Source: Lachnospiraceae bacterium (GTDB lineage Bacteria > Bacillota > Clostridia > Lachnospirales > Lachnospiraceae). From it: a stretch of 34,216 nucleotides of DNA. The stretch is taken from the NCBI GenBank assembly GCA_024684355.1, contig JAIKXA010000086.1:1-34216 (forward strand), given 5' to 3'. Positions 15,988 through 23,905 of this stretch are shown here, in pieces. The translations under genes and the position numbers were made by a program. The notes beneath the pieces are model-generated. The model saw only the letters and a list, made by a program, of their open reading frames with translations, was not told the origin of the DNA and made no database searches. Position 1 is the stretch's first letter; each line of letters begins with the position of its first letter.

Positions 15988-18378
15988 ATGAACGAGATTT
16001 TAGACGGACTTAACGATATGCAGCAGCAGGCGGTAAAAAACACCAAAGGTCCTCTCCTTATACTGGCCGGAGCCGGCTCGGGAAAGACCAGGGTGCTCAC
16101 CCACCGTGTGGCATATCTCATCGCAGAATGCGGTGTAAGCCCTTACAATATAATGGCGGTAACCTTTACAAACAAGGCTGCCGGCGAATTAAAGGAACGT
16201 ATAGCAAACATAGTAGGCCCCGGCTCGGAAGCTGTATGGGCCAGCACCTTCCACTCCTCATGTGTAAGGTTTTTAAGGCGTTTTATCGACAGGATCGGAT
16301 ACGACACCAATTTTGTCATCTATGACCGCGACGACCAGCGTTCCCTTATGAAGGATATCATCAAGACCATGAACCTTGACCCCAAAAGATATAAGGATAA
16401 GACATTCCTCAATATCATCTCGGGTGCAAAGGACGAACTGATCGACCCTGAACGCTTTGCGGAAGATGCCGGTGGCGATCCCGATTACAAGCTTTACGCC
16501 AAGGTGTACGCCGAATACCAGAAGCGTCTCAAGGCAAACAATGCACTTGACTTTGATGATCTGATAGTTAAAGCTGTAGAGCTCTTCCGCTCTTCACCCG
16601 AAACTCTGGAGTATTACCGCAACCGTTTTCATTACATAATGGTAGACGAGTACCAAGACACCAACACTGCGCAGTTTGAACTGATCAGGCTCCTCGCGGA
16701 CCGCAAAAACGCCTTCGGCGACCCCGAACATAACCTGTGTGTGGTAGGCGACGACGATCAGTCCATATATAAGTTCCGCGGTGCAAATATAAGAAATATA
16801 CTCGATTTTGAGAAAAATTATCCCGACGCCACGGTCATCAGGCTCGAGCAGAATTACCGCTCAACAAAGAACATACTTGACGCGGCCAACGAAGTGATCC
16901 GCAATAACACAAGCCGTAAGGATAAAAGGCTCTGGACCGATAATGAGAGCGGCACTCCCGCCACATATACGGCCTACCCCGACGATAAAGCTGAGGCAGT
17001 GGATGTCATCAATACCATCTGGTCCGAAGTACATGAAGGAAACGCATGCTATAACGACTACGCCATCCTCTACCGTACCAACGCACAGTCCCGTCTGTTT
17101 GAAGAAAGACTGATACTGCGCAACATCCCCTACAGGATCATAGGCAGCATCAACTTCTACCAACGCCGTGAGATAAAGGATATCCTGGCATATCTCCGCG
17201 TGATCTCCGACTACGCCGATGACATCTCCGTAAAAAGAGTCATCAACATACCAAAACGCGGCATCGGAGCCACAAGCTTGGAAAAGATATCCAACTATGC
17301 GCTCGATAACGAGATCTCCGTATATGAGACGCTGCTTAGAGCAACCAATGATCCTCTGCTGGTAAAAAGCCTCGGGCTCGGCCGTTCGCTAAACGGCATC
17401 ACAAGCTTTACCGCACTCATTGAGTCATTTAAGAGCAGGCTGTCCAAGTTCTCATCATTAAAAGATATCGTGGACGAGCTTATAGAAGCCATAGATTATT
17501 ATGACTACCTTGAAGACGCAGATGACGACGAAAAACTTGAAGACCGTAAAGAAAATGTGGGCGAACTTATAAACAAGCTCGCCGAATACGAGGCTATGGC
17601 TGAGGAAGAAAACGAGCCCGCCACACTCTCCGGATTTTTGGAGGAGGTAGCTTTAATAGGCGATATCGACAACTACTCGGAAGACACCGACATGGTAGTG
17701 CTCATGACCATCCACAGTGCAAAAGGACTGGAGTTTAACAACGTATTTCTGGTAGGTATGGAAGAAAACATCTTCCCCAGCGCCCTGTCACTTGATGCCG
17801 ACAACCCCGAGGAAGAGATAGCCGAAGAAAGAAGACTCTGCTACGTAGCCATCACCAGAGCAAAGAAGCGCCTGTACTTAAGTTCCGCCGCCACCAGGAT
17901 GATGCACGGCAACCTCGCTTTCAATGCTCCTTCACGTTTCATCCGTGAGATCCCGAGACACCTTATAAGTGTCAAAAATACCGGCAGCAATAGAAGCAAT
18001 ACCGTAAGCGGAAACAGCATGTTAAACAATATGTTCCGTAACCAAAGCCAGAGCTACAACCGGAACTCCGGCTATAGCCGTGATCAAAGCCACAGCCGTG
18101 CCTTCAAAGAAAAAGACGACGGCCATTACAATACAAAAGTAAGGCTTAACGACAACCCCTACATCACCATGCCGAAAAAAGGCATAGTCGCCGAAGCAAG
18201 CAATGCCGGTGACTTAGGATACGGTGTAGGTGACAAGGTAAGCCATATCAAATTCGGTATAGGTACCGTAAAAGACATCACCAAAGGTGACAAAGATTTT
18301 GAGGTTACCGTAGAATTCCCCGCAGGGACAAAAAGAATGCTTGCATCATTTGCAAAATTAAAAAAAGCAGAGGGCTGA
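15988..18378 (+). CDS. pcrA: ATP-dependent 3'-5' DNA helicase PcrA/UvrD
   Basis: The protein has 796 residues, a full-length SF1A helicase. The motifs are in order: Q-motif LNDMQQQAV; Walker A AGAGSGKT (27-34); VTFTNKAAGELKERI; motif II MVDEYQDTN; motif III GDDDQSIYKFRGAN; motif IV LEQNYRST; motif V TIHSAKGLEF; motif VI VAITRAKKRLY. The low-complexity Asn/Ser/Arg linker (about 670-730) and the C-terminal Tudor-like segment GDKVSHIKFGIGTVKDI match PcrA, where this part contacts RNA polymerase. It acts in nucleotide-excision repair, replication-fork restart and removal of stalled RNA polymerase. AAAGGA lies 5 nt before the ATG. It is monocistronic, with a strong promoter. The stop codon lies in the loop of the terminator at 18367-18392. 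Confidence 0.97.
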   Translation: MNEILDGLNDMQQQAVKNTKGPLLILAGAGSGKTRVLTHRVAYLIAECGVSPYNIMAVTFTNKAAGELKERIANIVGPGSEAVWASTFHSSCVRFLRRFIDRIGYDTNFVIYDRDDQRSLMKDIIKTMNLDPKRYKDKTFLNIISGAKDELIDPERFAEDAGGDPDYKLYAKVYAEYQKRLKANNALDFDDLIVKAVELFRSSPETLEYYRNRFHYIMVDEYQDTNTAQFELIRLLADRKNAFGDPEHNLCVVGDDDQSIYKFRGANIRNILDFEKNYPDATVIRLEQNYRSTKNILDAANEVIRNNTSRKDKRLWTDNESGTPATYTAYPDDKAEAVDVINTIWSEVHEGNACYNDYAILYRTNAQSRLFEERLILRNIPYRIIGSINFYQRREIKDILAYLRVISDYADDISVKRVINIPKRGIGATSLEKISNYALDNEISVYETLLRATNDPLLVKSLGLGRSLNGITSFTALIESFKSRLSKFSSLKDIVDELIEAIDYYDYLEDADDDEKLEDRKENVGELINKLAEYEAMAEEENEPATLSGFLEEVALIGDIDNYSEDTDMVVLMTIHSAKGLEFNNVFLVGMEENIFPSALSLDADNPEEEIAEERRLCYVAITRAKKRLYLSSAATRMMHGNLAFNAPSRFIREIPRHLISVKNTGSNRSNTVSGNSMLNNMFRNQSQSYNRNSGYSRDQSHSRAFKEKDDGHYNTKVRLNDNPYITMPKKGIVAEASNAGDLGYGVGDKVSHIKFGIGTVKDITKGDKDFEVTVEFPAGTKRMLASFAKLKKAEG

Positions 18379-18392
18379 CCTCTGCTTTTCTC
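18367..18392. terminator. Bidirectional terminator containing the pcrA stop codon
   Basis: GCAGAGG (18367-18373), loop GCTGA, CCTCTGC (18379-18385), flanked by an A-run on the left and TTTTCTCTTT on the right. It can end both pcrA and the convergent gene at 18403. The left arm encodes the last PcrA residues and TGA is in the loop. Confidence 0.85.
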
Positions 18393-18402
18393 TTTATATA
18401 CT

Positions 18403-19521
18403 TTACACTGCTTTATTCTGTTTTTCCTCGTTTTCAGTAACTTCCGGTACTGTGCCGTCCTCACTTACTTCATCGATCTTAAGCTTCTTTGCTTCACTTC
18501 CGAAATAGAAATGTGCTATGATCGAGAAAATACCTGTTACCGCAGCGAGCAGGTAATATGTAATACCCCTGTTCATAAGCAGTCCTGCCGATACCATAGA
18601 GCTGCCGAATATCAAAGTCTGAAGCTTTACAAACACATACTCGTTTACACCCGATGCACCCGGTATCGGAAGCACATCCACTGCTAAGGAAAGAACTATC
18701 TGCAGTGAAACAATGCTTATAAAATCACAATTTTCAACCCTGAGTGCCATAGCGACACAGAAAGTTACGGCAAAGTATGCTATCCTCTGTATAAAGGTGA
18801 TACCCGCCATTTTAAACATTACATGCTTGTTTTCCTTTAAGAAATCCGAAGCTGCCTCATACTGCCTTATTGAATGATCGGCCTTTTCCTGAAGTCCTGC
18901 GGGATTCTTTATAATATGCAGCTTGGTCCCGAGCTTGATAGCCACACCTACGATCCACGAAGCAAACGAAGGCTTCAATACGCAGATAAGTAAGAATGCA
19001 GCAAATCCGAGCTGGCATATGATACCGATTATAAAGAAGATTATAACATCTCTTATCGCTCCGCCCACGAGCTCCGTCCTTAAGATCAGTGCCACGATAA
19101 AGAGCAGTACAAGCATAAACTTATAAACTATAGTTACCATCATGCAGACCAAAGTGGAAACAAAAGCATTTACTCCCAGTCTGGTCATATATATTATCTG
19201 AACCGGCTGACCGCCCGAAGCACCCGGAGTGATCTGGCTGTAGAAAAACCCTATATTTGAAAGCAGGATGCACTTGATCATGCTGATCTTCTGCTTCATG
19301 CCCTTAAACAGCATCCTGAACTGTACGGACTCTCCGCAGACGAATACCACCATGAGGATGGCTGCCAGTCCGAGCCATCTTCCATCCGCTTCTCCTATCT
19401 GTTTAAATATCTTACCCGGTTCATTGTCTTTAAATATCAGGTATAAGGTCAGTAAAGTGATGCCCACGATAAGCAATATGTTCAAGGCATACTTTAAAAC
19501 CTTCTTTTTCTTACTAGTCAC
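18403..19521 (-). CDS. LPG-synthase-TM / YbhN-type flippase-like membrane protein
   Basis: The protein has 372 residues and about eight hydrophobic segments across its length. The family signature is FFYSQITPGASGGQPVQIIY (about residues 90-110, P-x-x-x-G-G-Q-P-x-Q), with a second motif LPIPGASGVNEY near residue 290. This is the transmembrane domain of lysylphosphatidylglycerol synthases (UPF0104) without the C-terminal aminoacyl-transferase domain. It would therefore be a lipid transporter or flippase-like protein rather than a complete MprF. The substrate is unknown. The charged C-terminal tail (about 345-372) is cytoplasmic. The start is GTG at 19521, with GGAGG 6 nt upstream. A near-consensus promoter lies at 19561-19589, divergent from the small-protein gene. 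Confidence 0.85.
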   Translation of the reverse strand: MTSKKKKVLKYALNILLIVGITLLTLYLIFKDNEPGKIFKQIGEADGRWLGLAAILMVVFVCGESVQFRMLFKGMKQKISMIKCILLSNIGFFYSQITPGASGGQPVQIIYMTRLGVNAFVSTLVCMMVTIVYKFMLVLLFIVALILRTELVGGAIRDVIIFFIIGIICQLGFAAFLLICVLKPSFASWIVGVAIKLGTKLHIIKNPAGLQEKADHSIRQYEAASDFLKENKHVMFKMAGITFIQRIAYFAVTFCVAMALRVENCDFISIVSLQIVLSLAVDVLPIPGASGVNEYVFVKLQTLIFGSSMVSAGLLMNRGITYYLLAAVTGIFSIIAHFYFGSEAKKLKIDEVSEDGTVPEVTENEEKQNKAV

Positions 19522-19560
19522 AACTTACCTCCAAAAAAACCTATGAACACAAACATTAAA

Positions 19561-19589
19561 AGTATATCCGTATTGGAAACCGTTGTCAA
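19561..19589 (-). promoter_or_regulatory. Strong sigma-A promoter of the flippase-like gene
   Basis: Minus strand TTGACA, 17-nt spacer, TATACT; predicted start near 19554, leader about 33 nt. Confidence 0.8.
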
Positions 19590-19636
19590 GTACCTAAAAA
19601 AATTCTAAAAATATACTCTTTTTACATTTTTTTAAC

Positions 19637-19665
19637 TTTACTTTTTAGTAAAATCATTCTATAAT
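19637..19665 (+). promoter_or_regulatory. sigma-A promoter of the 99-residue protein gene
   Basis: TTTACT, 17-nt spacer, TATAAT. TTTACT-TTTT-AGTAAA forms an inverted repeat over the -35. The transcript would begin close to a perfect triloop hairpin, ATAGAT-TTG-ATCTAT (19674-19688), before AAAGGAG. Confidence 0.65.
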
Positions 19666-19709
19666 ATAAGCCAATAGATTTGATCTATAATCCTGAAAGG
19701 AGAACTAAC

Positions 19710-20009
19710 ATGAAGAAATTATTAAAATTTGTTTTTGGTGCAGCAGGTGCTGCAGCTGCAGGCTTCGGTGCATATTGCGCATATAAGAAGCTTACCGGCA
19801 AGGATGAGCCCGATGACGATTTCGATGATGATATTGATGACTTCGATCTGGATGAAGAGAATGATGACGAATCACCTGAGTATGTTTCTCTTAACATCAA
19901 GGGCGAGGATGCTGCTGACGAAGTTAAGGATGCACTCGATGACGCTAAGGACGCTGTAAAGGATGCGGCTGAAGATATCAAGGATGCAGCTGAGGACGCA
20001 TTTAACTAA
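19710..20009 (+). CDS. Small membrane-anchored acidic protein with helical repeats (YtxH-like architecture)
   Basis: The protein has 99 residues. The N-terminus MKKLLKFVFGAAGAAAAGFG is a Gly/Ala-rich membrane-inserting helix with a basic start and no signal-peptidase site. A very acidic stretch (about 32-60, Asp/Glu/Phe) follows, and then an amphipathic repeat of the form DEVKDALDDAKDAVKDAAED with an Ala-Lys-Asp period close to 7 or 11 (about 70-99). Such architecture is seen in YtxH-like and LEA-like stress proteins, but I cannot assign it to a family. The start at 19710 has AAAGGAG 7 nt upstream. It has a good promoter and a strong terminator, so it is probably a separate, well-expressed gene. 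It could be an envelope-stress or curvature-sensing protein; that is speculation. Confidence 0.75.
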   Translation: MKKLLKFVFGAAGAAAAGFGAYCAYKKLTGKDEPDDDFDDDIDDFDLDEENDDESPEYVSLNIKGEDAADEVKDALDDAKDAVKDAAEDIKDAAEDAFN

Positions 20010-20050
20010 GAGTAAATTAAAAAAGTCATATAAGCATTAAAAACAATAAA

Positions 20051-20073
20051 AAAGAGCCGATCGGCTCTTTTTT
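20051..20073. terminator. Bidirectional terminator
   Basis: The fully palindromic GAGCCGATCGGCTC (20054-20067) is flanked by A-runs on the left and T-runs on the right. It lies between gene ends at 20009 (+) and 20086 (-) and fits both strands. Confidence 0.85.
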
Positions 20074-20085
20074 ATTGTCTCTTTA

Positions 20086-21309
20086 TCAGCTCTTTGCAGG
20101 CCATGTAACCTCATAAGTCGAAGTCACAGAAGGAAGTCTCATCTCCGTACCGCTTGCCGCACTGGCATTTGCTCCCTTAAAGCGGAAATACAGCTTGCAT
20201 CCCGAAGGAAGTGCGCTTTCGGTGAAATATACCGCCTTGTTGGCAGTCGATACACTCTTCCATGCAGCAGAATCCGCGTTAAATGAATATCCCTTCTTTA
20301 CTATACAGTACTCGATCGGAGTATCCTTTGATGCTCCTATGAACGTAACCTTAAGCTTTTTCTTTGCAAACTCCGGATCCACATCCCCGCTGTCTCCAAT
20401 CTTGGGAGCTGTACCCTGTCCGGGTATTACTACAAGTGTAGTCTTTGATGCAGCCTTCTTATCTGTAGCTGCCACACGGAACTTGATCTTGGCATCTGTG
20501 CCTTTGCCCGAACCTTTTGCATATACCTCGGGAGCTATTTCCAATATATCCATATTCTTGGTACAGCTTATCCATCTGCCCGTCTTGTAATTATAGAACT
20601 CGTAGGAGTCCTTGGTGTTCACGGTACCTTTTTTAACATCCACCTTTATAAGCGGAGCTTCGGTCTGCTTGGTTATGCTGACCTTAACTTCATTGCTCGG
20701 TCTTACACCCGGATCTTCGTCATCCGTACCTTTTTCCTGTACACAGCACAATACCAGCTTAACTCCCTTAAATCTTAAGTTGTTAACAGTCTTAAGGAAG
20801 CTTTTGTATGATGCGGAGGATTTATCAAATGACACTGTCGTCCAGTTGTAATCCGATACCTTTCTCCACATAAACTGGGTGGACTCACCGTATCCGTCAA
20901 AATCGAAATCTACGGCCACCTTGTCATACTTAACCTTAAACTCTTTATTGGCCTTGGGAATTATGACACTTACTGCCGTCTCATCCTTGTTGCCCTTAAA
21001 ATAGATCTTAACGTCTGACTTTGTATCCATCCAGGAGATATCCATCTCAAGGTATTCACCTTTAGAGTCGGTCTTGATCTCGCCGTCGGCTTCCAGCCAG
21101 GTCTTTCTGTTATTGGTCGAAAAATATACTATCTCGTTATCGCTTCTGTACACCTTCATGGTGAGCTCTTCATAATCGATCTCACCTATCGCTACAGGCT
21201 TAGGACTCCCCGCAGCCTTTACGCCCTCGGGTTTTACGGTCATAAACAGTGCTGCGGCAAAAAGAAGCACCGATAAAAAGTATATTAATATGCGTCTGTT
21301 CCTTTTCAT
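20086..21309 (-). CDS. Secreted protein of unknown family, paralogue of the upstream gene
   Basis: The protein has 407 residues. A signal peptide (KRNRRILIYFLSVLLFAAAL, cleavage near GVKAAG) is followed by an all-beta-looking chain without a domain I recognise. It shares an ordered set of motifs with the protein encoded at 21362-22588: GEIDYE, RKTW, a DISW segment, a DEDPGxRPxxEVxVSI segment, EIAPEV, a TTLVVIPGQ segment, an IEYCI segment and a C-terminal STYEVTWP. Two Cys are adjacent (LVLCCVQ). There is no sortase motif, SLH domain or catalytic motif. It lies 52 nt after its paralogue with no terminator between them, so the two are probably cotranscribed. AAGGAG lies 6 nt before the ATG. Surface or matrix role is inference only. 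Confidence 0.8.
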   Translation of the reverse strand: MKRNRRILIYFLSVLLFAAALFMTVKPEGVKAAGSPKPVAIGEIDYEELTMKVYRSDNEIVYFSTNNRKTWLEADGEIKTDSKGEYLEMDISWMDTKSDVKIYFKGNKDETAVSVIIPKANKEFKVKYDKVAVDFDFDGYGESTQFMWRKVSDYNWTTVSFDKSSASYKSFLKTVNNLRFKGVKLVLCCVQEKGTDDEDPGVRPSNEVKVSITKQTEAPLIKVDVKKGTVNTKDSYEFYNYKTGRWISCTKNMDILEIAPEVYAKGSGKGTDAKIKFRVAATDKKAASKTTLVVIPGQGTAPKIGDSGDVDPEFAKKKLKVTFIGASKDTPIEYCIVKKGYSFNADSAAWKSVSTANKAVYFTESALPSGCKLYFRFKGANASAASGTEMRLPSVTSTYEVTWPAKS

Positions 21310-21361
21310 GCTTTTCTCCTTTCCTTTTTATCCGGAAGCTTATATGCTTCCATTCCGCAGC

Positions 21362-22588
21362 TTATGTATCCGGATACTCTACCCTGGCAAACTCTTCATA
21401 TGTGGATGCCAGTGCATAATCCTTTATACCGAGCTTTCTCTGTGCTTTCTTTCTTATATAGATAAGGCTGCCTTCTGTAGCCTTGTTTTTATCCCTGTAT
21501 ACAACGAAAGGCTTTTTCTCGGAAACCGTTACCCAGTGGATCTCCTGATAGCTCTCTATGGTAACGCCTTCCCTTAAGTCTTTCGCATTTATGATGCAGT
21601 ACTCATAAGGATTGGAATAACTTGCATCGGTAAACTCCATCTTGAAGCTTTCGTAGTCGAGATATTCGATTTCCTTTACGCTGTCAAACTCCGCTGTTCT
21701 AAGGTACTTCTGCCCTGGTATGATAACCGTTGTGGTGTTTGACACCTGTTTCTTGGCCTGTGCAGGCATCCTAAACTGTATGCACACCGTTGTACCGTCA
21801 CTTGTCCCGTCCGATAAAACCTCGGGAGCAATCTCCTCTATCGGTACATCACCGTATGAAGGAACGGGCTTCCACTCTTCATCATCAAGCACTTTGCCAT
21901 CCTCGTCACAGAACCTGTATTCAAGTCCCTTTTCCAAGGTAAATGTGAGCTTTTCGTCATCTATCAGGATCTTGGGTGCTGCACCCTTACCCTTTATGGT
22001 AACCGATACTTCTTTTCCGGGGCGCTTGCCGGGGTCATCTTCGTCACCCTTTTCCGGAGCTGTCCTGAACATTATGACTCCGCCCTTGCTTACCAGGCTG
22101 CTGAGAGTTTTCTTGAATTTTACTTCATTATATGTCTTCCACTTGGTGGAGTTTTTCTTTTTCCACTGGACCGTACGCCCGTTGTCGCCCGTGATGCTGA
22201 TCGGTTCGGAATCATTGGAAGGCGTGTAGGTAACCTTAAGGGTTTTCTCCTGTCTCGGTATCTTAACCTTTACCGCTTCCTTATTCTTGTCACCTCTTAA
22301 GGAAAGAATATAGTCCTTTGTGGTGGGGATCCAGGAAATATCCAGGGTCACAACACCCGATACGGGCTCCACAGTTACCGACTCCCATGTTTTCTGCTTT
22401 GAATCGGATATCTGCAGCTCACTGTCACCGCTTCCGAGCTCGACCGTGATGGTACTCTTTTCGTAATCTATCTCTGTGACTGAAACCGTTGCGGCAGCCT
22501 TTGCCGTATATCCGCCAAAAACAAATGCGCACAGGGCGGCAAGTGCCAGTCCCAGCATAACCTTTCTAAAAGTTTTCAATCTATCCAT
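21362..22588 (-). CDS. Secreted protein of unknown family, first of a tandem paralogous pair
   Basis: The protein has 408 residues. A signal peptide (DRLKTFRKVMLGLALAALCA, cleavage near YTAKAA) is followed by about four beta-rich segments. It aligns along its whole length with the next protein: TEIDYE near residue 38, QKTW, LDISW, GDEDDPGKRPGKEVSVTI, IEEIAPEV, NTTTVIIPGQ, NPYEYCII and STYEEFARVEYP. Identity looks low, so the duplication is old. No known domain or active site was recognised. GAGGAG lies 6 nt before the ATG. Upstream, two overlapping TATAAT hexamers (22747-22757, minus strand) sit at the edge of a highly structured hairpin block (22633-22750), so the mRNA leader may carry much of that structure. 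Confidence 0.8.
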   Translation of the reverse strand: MDRLKTFRKVMLGLALAALCAFVFGGYTAKAAATVSVTEIDYEKSTITVELGSGDSELQISDSKQKTWESVTVEPVSGVVTLDISWIPTTKDYILSLRGDKNKEAVKVKIPRQEKTLKVTYTPSNDSEPISITGDNGRTVQWKKKNSTKWKTYNEVKFKKTLSSLVSKGGVIMFRTAPEKGDEDDPGKRPGKEVSVTIKGKGAAPKILIDDEKLTFTLEKGLEYRFCDEDGKVLDDEEWKPVPSYGDVPIEEIAPEVLSDGTSDGTTVCIQFRMPAQAKKQVSNTTTVIIPGQKYLRTAEFDSVKEIEYLDYESFKMEFTDASYSNPYEYCIINAKDLREGVTIESYQEIHWVTVSEKKPFVVYRDKNKATEGSLIYIRKKAQRKLGIKDYALASTYEEFARVEYPDT

Positions 22589-22632
22589 AAGATACTCCTC
22601 TCATAATTTCGTCTTGGTCTGATGCATAACCG

Positions 22633-22750
22633 TTACCTCGAGAATCACTCCGTGATTCCCTCGGTAATACAACGGGTACTGCGTACCCCATCAGACATGA
22701 CTTTGTCATGTCTGATGCACATGGGCATAGTATGCCCATGTGTTGTATTA
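22633..22750. repeat. Block of four triloop hairpins, three of them able to form a closed four-way junction
   Basis: GAATCAC-TCC-GTGATTC (22642-22658), flanked by TTACC and GGTAA. Then GGGTAC-TGC-GTACCC (22674-22688), a 13-bp perfect stem CATCAGACATGAC-TTT-complement (22689-22717) and an 11-bp stem CACATGGGCAT-AGT-complement (22718-22742). The outer arms TAATACAAC (22665-22673) and GTTGTATTA (22742-22750) pair around the last three hairpins with no or one unpaired base between stems. It lies in the divergent region between the secreted pair and mraY. Confidence 0.85.
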
Positions 22751-22809
22751 TATTATATCATATATCGGACGATTTTAACAGAATCACAACCTATAATTTT
22801 AAAAATCTC

Positions 22810-22838
22810 TATACAAATCTTATCAAATAGGTTAAAAT
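22810..22838 (+). promoter_or_regulatory. Possible promoter of mraY
   Basis: TATACA, 17-nt spacer, TAAAAT about 33 nt before the ATG. The -35 is weak. Confidence 0.35.
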
Positions 22839-22871
22839 ACTCCTAAACACAATAAGAAAAGAGGCACCGTT

Positions 22872-23849
22872 ATGGTAACTTTACTATTTGATAAGATCCC
22901 CGGGTTCTATATCGCGGCGATCGCTGTTTTGGTTTTCGTTGTCACCTTTGTCCTGTCCGATAAGCTTAGGAAAAAGCTTCCTGTCGACCAGGGGCGCGCA
23001 TTTGCGGTAAATGCCGAAAAAGCAAAAGGCAAGGCCAGAGGAGCCGGCATCATATTCGTAACAGTTTTCTGTATACTGGCATTTCTGTTTGCTCCGTTTG
23101 ACGCAGAATATTCCATATATCTCGTATTCCTTTTCTTTGCTATGATGACAGGTTTTTTGGATGACGCATCCAAGATTCCGTGGAGCGACTATAAAAAAGG
23201 CGCACTCGACCTGCTGATCTCCGTGGGCGTATCCATCACATTTGCGGCAAATAACTCAACCGTTATAGACTTTAAGATACTCAGCAGCATATTCGGAAAG
23301 CAGCTTTCGCTCGACCTGCCCTACGTGGTATACGTGATACTGGCTACCGTACTTGTCTGGATGTCCATCAACGTGATCAACTGTACCGACGGTGTGGACG
23401 GTCTCTGTACATCGCTTTCGATCATAAGCCTGTTCACATTCGTGCTCATCACCATGGAGCCCGATTTCATATTCTACGAGATACTGTTCATCTTCGCCAT
23501 GGCAGGATACCTCTGGTATAACGCCTCCCCCAGCATCATGCTGATGGGTGACGCAGGCTCACGTACTATAGGAGTATTTATGGCAGTAGCCGCCATGAAA
23601 TGCGGTGACCCGCTGCTCTTCATCCCCATCTGTATCGTATTCATCCTGGATGGCGGCCTGGGTCTTGTAAAAATATTCCTGCTCCGCTTCTTTAAGATCG
23701 GTATCTTAAAGCACACAAAAACACCTTTACATGACCACTTCCGTAAAGACCTTCCCGAGGACGAAAGATGGAAGGACACCCACGTAGTTCACAGATTCTG
23801 TATCATACAGTTAATCATTTGCTTAGCAATCCTCATGATGCTTAGATAA
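22872..23849 (+). CDS. mraY: Phospho-N-acetylmuramoyl-pentapeptide transferase
   Basis: The protein has 325 residues and about ten hydrophobic segments. The motifs are GFLDDASK (about 95-102, Asp-Asp), INCTDGVDGL (about 173-182), LMGDAGSRTIG (about 225) and TPLHDHFRK near residue 285. It transfers phospho-MurNAc-pentapeptide from UDP to undecaprenyl phosphate, forming lipid I at the inner face of the membrane. The last motif is HDH where well-studied enzymes have HHH; I recall this variant from other Clostridia, so it is not necessarily inactivating. The gene stands alone rather than in the mur/fts cluster, and could be either the only copy or a second one. The ATG at 22872 has a weak AAAGAGG about 7 nt upstream. 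It is followed by repeats and a terminator at 24122-24158. Confidence 0.9.
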   Translation: MVTLLFDKIPGFYIAAIAVLVFVVTFVLSDKLRKKLPVDQGRAFAVNAEKAKGKARGAGIIFVTVFCILAFLFAPFDAEYSIYLVFLFFAMMTGFLDDASKIPWSDYKKGALDLLISVGVSITFAANNSTVIDFKILSSIFGKQLSLDLPYVVYVILATVLVWMSINVINCTDGVDGLCTSLSIISLFTFVLITMEPDFIFYEILFIFAMAGYLWYNASPSIMLMGDAGSRTIGVFMAVAAMKCGDPLLFIPICIVFILDGGLGLVKIFLLRFFKIGILKHTKTPLHDHFRKDLPEDERWKDTHVVHRFCIIQLIICLAILMMLR

Positions 23850-23860
23850 AATGTGACTCC

Positions 23861-23905
23861 ACCTCATCAGTCAGCTTCGCTGACAGCTTCCCCTCAAGGG
23901 GAAGC
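23861..23905. repeat. Interspersed hairpin repeat, two stems
   Basis: ACCTCATCAG followed by GTCAGC-TTC-GCTGAC (23870-23884), then GCTTCCCC-TCAA-GGGGAAGC (23886-23905). I recognise this as a type of short repeat common in intergenic DNA of gut Clostridia. The first half matches 7578-7603. Confidence 0.75.

Noticed and set aside
22665-22750. tRNA-like cloverleaf
   Set aside because: The loops are only 3 nt, there is no anticodon loop, T-loop or acceptor end, and stem lengths do not fit a tRNA.
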